Shown here: positions 56,613 to 64,000 of the stretch, piece by piece | How the letters are laid out: every line of letters starts with the position of its first letter | Numbering within the stretch: position 1 is the stretch's first letter | Assembly (NCBI RefSeq): GCF_963853665.1 | Contig: NZ_OY970459.1 | Location: 4,960,001 to 5,024,000 of the forward strand | Reading direction: 5' to 3' | Source of the DNA: Mycobacterium decipiens | Lineage (GTDB): Bacteria > Actinomycetota > Actinomycetes > Mycobacteriales > Mycobacteriaceae | Length of the DNA: 64,000 nucleotides | Notes under the pieces: generated by a model | Database searches by the model: none | Told to the model about the DNA's origin: nothing | The model's input: only the letters and a program-made list of their open reading frames with translations | Made by a program: the position numbers and the translations under genes

Positions 56613-57041
56613 TTAGGGGCGCGTCGGAGCGGTGGTGGGACCGGGAGTGGTCGGCACCGGAATGGGACCGGGACCAGCCGGACCCGCTGCCGGGGGACCG
56701 CCCGGGAAACCGGGACCGCCCGGGAAACCGGGGCCCATGCCCGGCGGCGGGGGTCCGCCGGGGAACCTGAACTGCCATCCGGCCCCCGGACCGAGATTGC
56801 CGGGACCACCGGGCCCGGCGGGCCCGAACATGCCGTGCTGGTGATGGCGGTGGTGGTGACACTTCCCGTGCCCAAGAACCACAGCACCGGAGAAGAACAC
56901 GACGGCGGTGATGAAAACGATTCCGGCCACGATCACCACCCATGCCGCGGCCCGGTACAGCCTGGGCGGCTTTTCCTGCTGCGGTGGTGGCGGTGGCGGA
57001 GCTGCGGCGACTGGGGCTGCGGGTTCGGGAGTTTCGCTCAT
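56613..57041 (-). CDS. Pro/Gly-rich single-TM membrane protein (paralogue 1)
   Basis: 142 aa. A Pro-rich N-terminus (PPPPPPQQEKPPRLYR), one TM helix (about 31-53, AAAWVVIVAGIVFITAVVFFSG), a His cluster (GHGKCHHHRHHQHG) just outside, then a Gly/Pro-rich low-complexity tail (FPGGPGFPGG). It is a paralogue of the next minus-strand gene and corresponds to one of the Rv3705A/Rv3706c pair. The His cluster suggests metal binding. Confidence 0.75.
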   Translation of the reverse strand: MSETPEPAAPVAAAPPPPPPQQEKPPRLYRAAAWVVIVAGIVFITAVVFFSGAVVLGHGKCHHHRHHQHGMFGPAGPGGPGNLGPGAGWQFRFPGGPPPPGMGPGFPGGPGFPGGPPAAGPAGPGPIPVPTTPGPTTAPTRP

Positions 57042-57139
57042 GTCTTGAATATCGCTCAGGCCTGCAACAACGTAAAGAGTTCTTACTACAAACTTGCAAT
57101 GAACTGGTGCAGCCCGGCCCTCGCGCTCGCGCGAGCGCC

Positions 57140-57181
57140 GGGCTACGGGCTACGGGCTACGGGCTACGGGCTACGGGCTAC
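57140..57181 (+). repeat. Heptanucleotide microsatellite (GGGCTAC)6
   Basis: Six perfect copies of GGGCTAC at 57140-57181. The last copy contains the stop codon (CTA on plus, TAG on minus, 57178-57180) of the minus-strand gene. A change in copy number would alter only sequence beyond the stop, but slippage within the last unit could extend the protein. Confidence 0.9.
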
Positions 57182-57531
57182 GGAGCGGTTGTCGCGGGAG
57201 GACTGACAGACCGCGGCACCTGTCCCGGACCGGCCGGGCCCGGGCCGGGACGCACTGCCGCGGGGCCAGCGTGCGGGGTTCCCGGTCGCAACATCATCGC
57301 ATCGTGCTTGTGGTGACGGTGGTGGTAGCCACCGTGACCGGCGTGCCGGCCGAGGGCGTAGCCGGTAAAGAAGATGACCGCGACGATGAACACGGTCCCG
57401 GCGGCGATGGTCACCCACGCCGCGGCCTTGAAGACCTTCGGGGTCTGGTGTGGTGCCACGCTTGCCGGCGGAGGAGGCGGCGCAGTCGCGGTAGAAGTCG
57501 GCGCGGTCGGGGTTCCAGGTGTTTCACTCAT
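57178..57531 (-). CDS. Pro-rich single-TM membrane protein (paralogue 2)
   Basis: 117 aa. It has the same plan as its neighbour: MSETPGTPTAP start, Pro-rich linker, KVFKAAAWVTIAAGTVFIVAVIFFTGYALG membrane helix, a Gly/His-rich patch (GGYHHRHHKHD), and a Pro-rich end. The two share the N-terminal MSETP and the membrane-helix pattern, so they arose by duplication. The stop lies in a heptamer microsatellite. Confidence 0.75.
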   Translation of the reverse strand: MSETPGTPTAPTSTATAPPPPPASVAPHQTPKVFKAAAWVTIAAGTVFIVAVIFFTGYALGRHAGHGGYHHRHHKHDAMMLRPGTPHAGPAAVRPGPGPAGPGQVPRSVSPPATTAP

Positions 57532-57616
57532 GTGTCGAATGATGCCTGGGCAATCAGTGGTGCCGGCTATGTGCCAGTTATGTAGCAGCTGTGAGCCACC
57601 ACCGCCGCCGGCCGGG

Positions 57617-59808
<2,192 letters not shown>

Positions 59809-61074
59809 TTACCGGCCCGTCCCCGCATAGACCGTTGCTTCCTCCGCGCCGCCGAGCCCGAACGCCTCATGCAACGCGACGACAGCCTTATCCAGCTCGG
59901 TGTCCCGGCACAGCACCGAGATCCTGATCTCCGAAGTAGAGATCAGATCGATGTTGACGCCGACCGCGGCCAGTGCCTCGCAGAAGGTCGCCGTAACCCC
60001 CGGATGGCTGCGCATGCCGGCGCCGATCAGCGACAGCTTGCCGATGTGATCGTCGTAGAGCAGCTGCGTGAAGCCGATGTCGTCCTTGAGCGAGTCCAGC
60101 TTGGCCACCGCGGTCGGTCCGACGTCTCGGGAGCAGGTAAAGGTGATGTCGGTCTTGCCGTCCTCGACCTTGGAGACGTTCTGCAACACCATGTCGATGT
60201 TCACGTCCGCGTCGGCGATGGCCCGGAACACCTTGGCCGCATACCCTGGGATGTCGGGAATTCCGACGATGGTCACCTTGGCCTCGCTGCGGTCGTGCGC
60301 GACTCCGGTCAGGATGGGGTCTTCCATGGGTATGTCCTTGATTGATCCGACAACGACGGTGCCCGGCTTGTCCGAGTACGACGACCGGACGTGCACCGGA
60401 ATGTTATGGCGGCGGGCGTATTCCACGCAGCGCAGCATCAGCACCTTAGCGCCACAGGCGGCCATCTCGAGCATCTCCTCGAATGTCACCGTGTCCAGCT
60501 TGCGGGCGTTGTGCACGATCCGCGGGTCGGCCGTGAAGATGCCGTCCACGTCCGTGTAGATCTCGCAGACGTCGGCGCCCAGCGCCGCGGCCAGGGCCAC
60601 CGCCGTGGTATCCGACCCGCCGCGCCCCAGCGTGGTGACGTCCTTGCTGTCCTGGCTGACCCCCTGGAAGCCGGCAACCAAGACAACCCGTCCCTCGTCG
60701 AGCGCGGCTTGCAGCCGTCCCGGGGTGACGTCGATGATCTTCGCGTTGCCATGGGTCCCGGTGGTGATGACGCCGGCTTGCGAACCGGTGAACGACCGGG
60801 CGTGCGCGCCGAGCGATTCGATCGCCATGGCCACCAGCGCATTTGAGATGCGTTCGCCGGCTGTCAACAGCATGTCCAGTTCCCGGGGCGGCGGGGCCGG
60901 ACATACCCGCTGAGCCAGGTCAAGCAGGTCGTCGGTGGTGTCACCCATCGCGGAGACGACGACGACCACATCGTTTCCCTGCTTCTTGGTCTCGACGATG
61001 CGTTCGGCAACGCGGCGAATCCGCTCGGCGTCGGCCACCGAGGATCCGCCGTACTTCTGCACGACGAGCGCCAC
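59809..61074 (-). CDS. ask: Aspartokinase (with internal beta-subunit start)
   Basis: Orthologue of Rv3709c, 421 aa from the GTG at 61072-61074 ([10 protein letters not shown]) behind GGGAAGGGAAAA. It phosphorylates aspartate. Kinase signature [21 protein letters not shown], and two C-terminal ACT domains ([33 protein letters not shown]) for lysine/threonine feedback. Relatives make a separate regulatory beta subunit from an internal start near [14 protein letters not shown], and that Met is conserved here. Confidence 0.95.
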   Translation of the reverse strand: MALVVQKYGGSSVADAERIRRVAERIVETKKQGNDVVVVVSAMGDTTDDLLDLAQRVCPAPPPRELDMLLTAGERISNALVAMAIESLGAHARSFTGSQAGVITTGTHGNAKIIDVTPGRLQAALDEGRVVLVAGFQGVSQDSKDVTTLGRGGSDTTAVALAAALGADVCEIYTDVDGIFTADPRIVHNARKLDTVTFEEMLEMAACGAKVLMLRCVEYARRHNIPVHVRSSYSDKPGTVVVGSIKDIPMEDPILTGVAHDRSEAKVTIVGIPDIPGYAAKVFRAIADADVNIDMVLQNVSKVEDGKTDITFTCSRDVGPTAVAKLDSLKDDIGFTQLLYDDHIGKLSLIGAGMRSHPGVTATFCEALAAVGVNIDLISTSEIRISVLCRDTELDKAVVALHEAFGLGGAEEATVYAGTGR

Positions 61075-61228
61075 TTTTTCCCTTCCCCGTGCCAGTCCCC
61101 GCCTGGGTAAGTCCACAACAGAATACGTGCCGGCGCATCTGGATTTATTTCGATGGTCGGGGGTATGAGCGCCGGTCAACCGACCGGAGGCCGGCCGCGT
61201 CAGCAGATGTCGGCTGTGATGTCCCGAG

Positions 61229-61755
61229 ACATCACAGTTCGACGAGCTGTTCGAACGACACTATCCCGCCACCACACCAGAGCCGGCGGAGTTGGTGGAT
61301 CAGATCTGCGTGTTGGCGCGGATACAAAACCGGGCCGCCTCCGCGCAACGGGCCGCGATCGGGGAATTGTTCGGCTACCGGCTCGCGCTGTCCGGACACC
61401 GAGGACTGGGCCATCGACACCGAGGAAGCCGGTGGGCGCCGCACTGGCCCACCGGCTGCGCTACGCCCGCGCCATGCGCGAACGACTCCCGAAGCTGGCC
61501 GCGGTGTTCCGCGCCGGTGACATAGATGTGCGGCTGTTCCCGACCATCGTGTATCGCACCGATCTGATCACCAACCCCGACGTGCTGGCCGCCGTGGACA
61601 CCGAACTCGCGGTCGAGGTGGCGCGCTGGGCCCTCAATGACCCGCGCCGAGCCGCCCAGGTCGATCGGATCGTGGCGAAAGCCGATGCGGACGCGGTGCG
61701 CCGACACACCGGACCCGCCCCACCCCACACCAACGACGACCCACCGCCGTTCTGA
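61229..61755 (+). pseudogene. REP13E12/DUF222-family gene, frameshifted
   Basis: Family text is spread over three frames. Frame 1: [20 protein letters not shown], then RAAIGELFGYRLALSG. Frame 2: DTEDWAIDTEEAG. Frame 3: ALAHRLRYARAMRERLPKLA, then RTDLITNPDVLAAVD and VDRIVAKADADAVRRH, ending at 61755. These are the N-terminal DUF222 helices of 13E12 proteins. At least two frameshifts near 61390 and 61430 break the gene, and the HNH domain is missing. It lies between ask and leuA. Confidence 0.75.
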
Positions 61756-61808
61756 TCTCGCGTTTTGGCCTCCGGGCCGATCGCGGTAGAGTTCAAAGCG
61801 TGCAGCGG

Positions 61809-61827
61809 GTGCTCCTTCTCGGACGCC

Positions 61828-61841
<14 letters not shown>
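61809..61841 (+). CDS. Leu-rich leader peptide of leuA
   Basis: A 10-codon frame GTG CTC CTT CTC ... TGA encodes (M)LLLGRRDGV. Three consecutive Leu codons next to the biosynthetic gene for leucine are the mark of ribosome-mediated attenuation. A weak AGCGGG precedes the GTG. Leader peptides before actinobacterial leuA have been proposed in the literature. The stop codon falls inside the attenuator hairpin. Confidence 0.6.
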
Positions 61842-63746
<1,905 letters not shown>

Positions 63747-63778
63747 GTGGCGTTAGCCTGGCCCGTCCGGGAGCGTGC

Positions 63779-64000
63779 TCAGAACAGGGCGAACTGCTCG
63801 TTGACCAGGGTGGCGTCGGTGAATTGCTCCATGCTGTTGCCGCCGACGACGGAACCAACGCAGGCCATGAATTGGGCGTCGGAAACCACTGGCACCCCTA
63901 GCTGCAGGGCGTGATATCCCTTGCCCTGTTCGGGGGCGGCATCGTTGCACACCACCAGCGAGGTCTCGCGGTCGACGGCATCGGCGTAGGCCAGCCCGGC
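63779..64000 (-). CDS. dnaQ: DNA polymerase III epsilon-like exonuclease (C-terminal part)
   Basis: Only the last 73 codons lie in the window, on the minus strand, with the stop at 63779-63781. The text LVVCNDAAPEQGKGYHALQL-GVPVVSDAQFMACVG is the C-terminal BRCT-like domain of the Rv3711c DnaQ-family protein. The exonuclease domain itself is outside. It converges with leuA. Confidence 0.8.
   Translation of the reverse strand, partial: AGLAYADAVDRETSLVVCNDAAPEQGKGYHALQLGVPVVSDAQFMACVGSVVGGNSMEQFTDATLVNEQFALF

Overview
The window comes from a slow-growing Mycobacterium close to, but outside, the M. tuberculosis complex. Gene order follows the M. tuberculosis stretch Rv3663c-Rv3711c almost gene for gene: dpp, acs, ephE, marP, nth, crp, whiB4, ponA2, tRNA-Pro, cyp137, rsfB, moxR2, glpK, ergothioneine cluster, asd/ask, leuA, dnaQ. 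Proteins are near-identical in conserved genes such as ponA2 and whiB4. leuA is clearly diverged and lacks the 57-bp tandem repeats known from the M. tuberculosis gene. Several segments have no counterpart at these positions in H37Rv as I remember that genome. Orthologue names rest on recognition of sequence and order, not on a database search.

1-8.6 kb: dppDCBA peptide/heme ABC transporter (dppD cut by the window edge), two small exported or membrane genes, acs, and a secreted trypsin-like protease. 8.6-16.9 kb: MIRU-like repeats, a holin-like protein, ephE with an odd active site, the periplasmic protease marP, a NUDIX CoA hydrolase, a thioredoxin-like protein, nth, crp, a metallo-beta-lactamase-fold protein, RidA and a 53-aa DUF4177 protein. 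17-24.8 kb: the paired Get3/ArsA-like ATPases, a second MIRU-like array, whiB4, ponA2, a metallophosphoesterase, a PLP lyase, then tRNA-Pro(CGG).

25-36.4 kb is the accessory heart of the window. After cyp137 and two small genes come a broken REP13E12 (DUF222) fragment, a hemophore-like secreted protein, and a divergent three-gene cassette centred on a DyP-type peroxidase. rsfB (anti-anti-sigma factor) follows, and divergent from it is a complete stressosome operon: RsbR, RsbS, RsbT, an RsbX-like phosphatase, and a 742-aa RsbU-like protein fusing sensor domains, a PP2C phosphatase and a GHKL kinase. In H37Rv, rsfB lies directly next to Rv3688c. This operon would give a stress-sensing input to the RsfB/SigF partner-switching pathway.

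36.4-46.4 kb: a YqeY protein, the moxR2-DUF58 operon with its membrane partners, an RDD protein, a wrecked PE_PGRS gene and glpK. 46.4-54.1 kb: a GCS2-like ligase, a methyltransferase, and the translationally coupled ergothioneine operon egtABCDE. 54.2-58.8 kb: a PknH-sensor-like secreted protein, a monofunctional heme catalase (H37Rv has only KatG), two paralogous Pro-rich membrane proteins, and a DUF4185 protein. 58.7-64 kb: asd and ask (aspartate pathway), a frameshifted REP13E12 gene, leuA preceded by a Leu-rich leader peptide with alternative hairpins, and the end of dnaQ.
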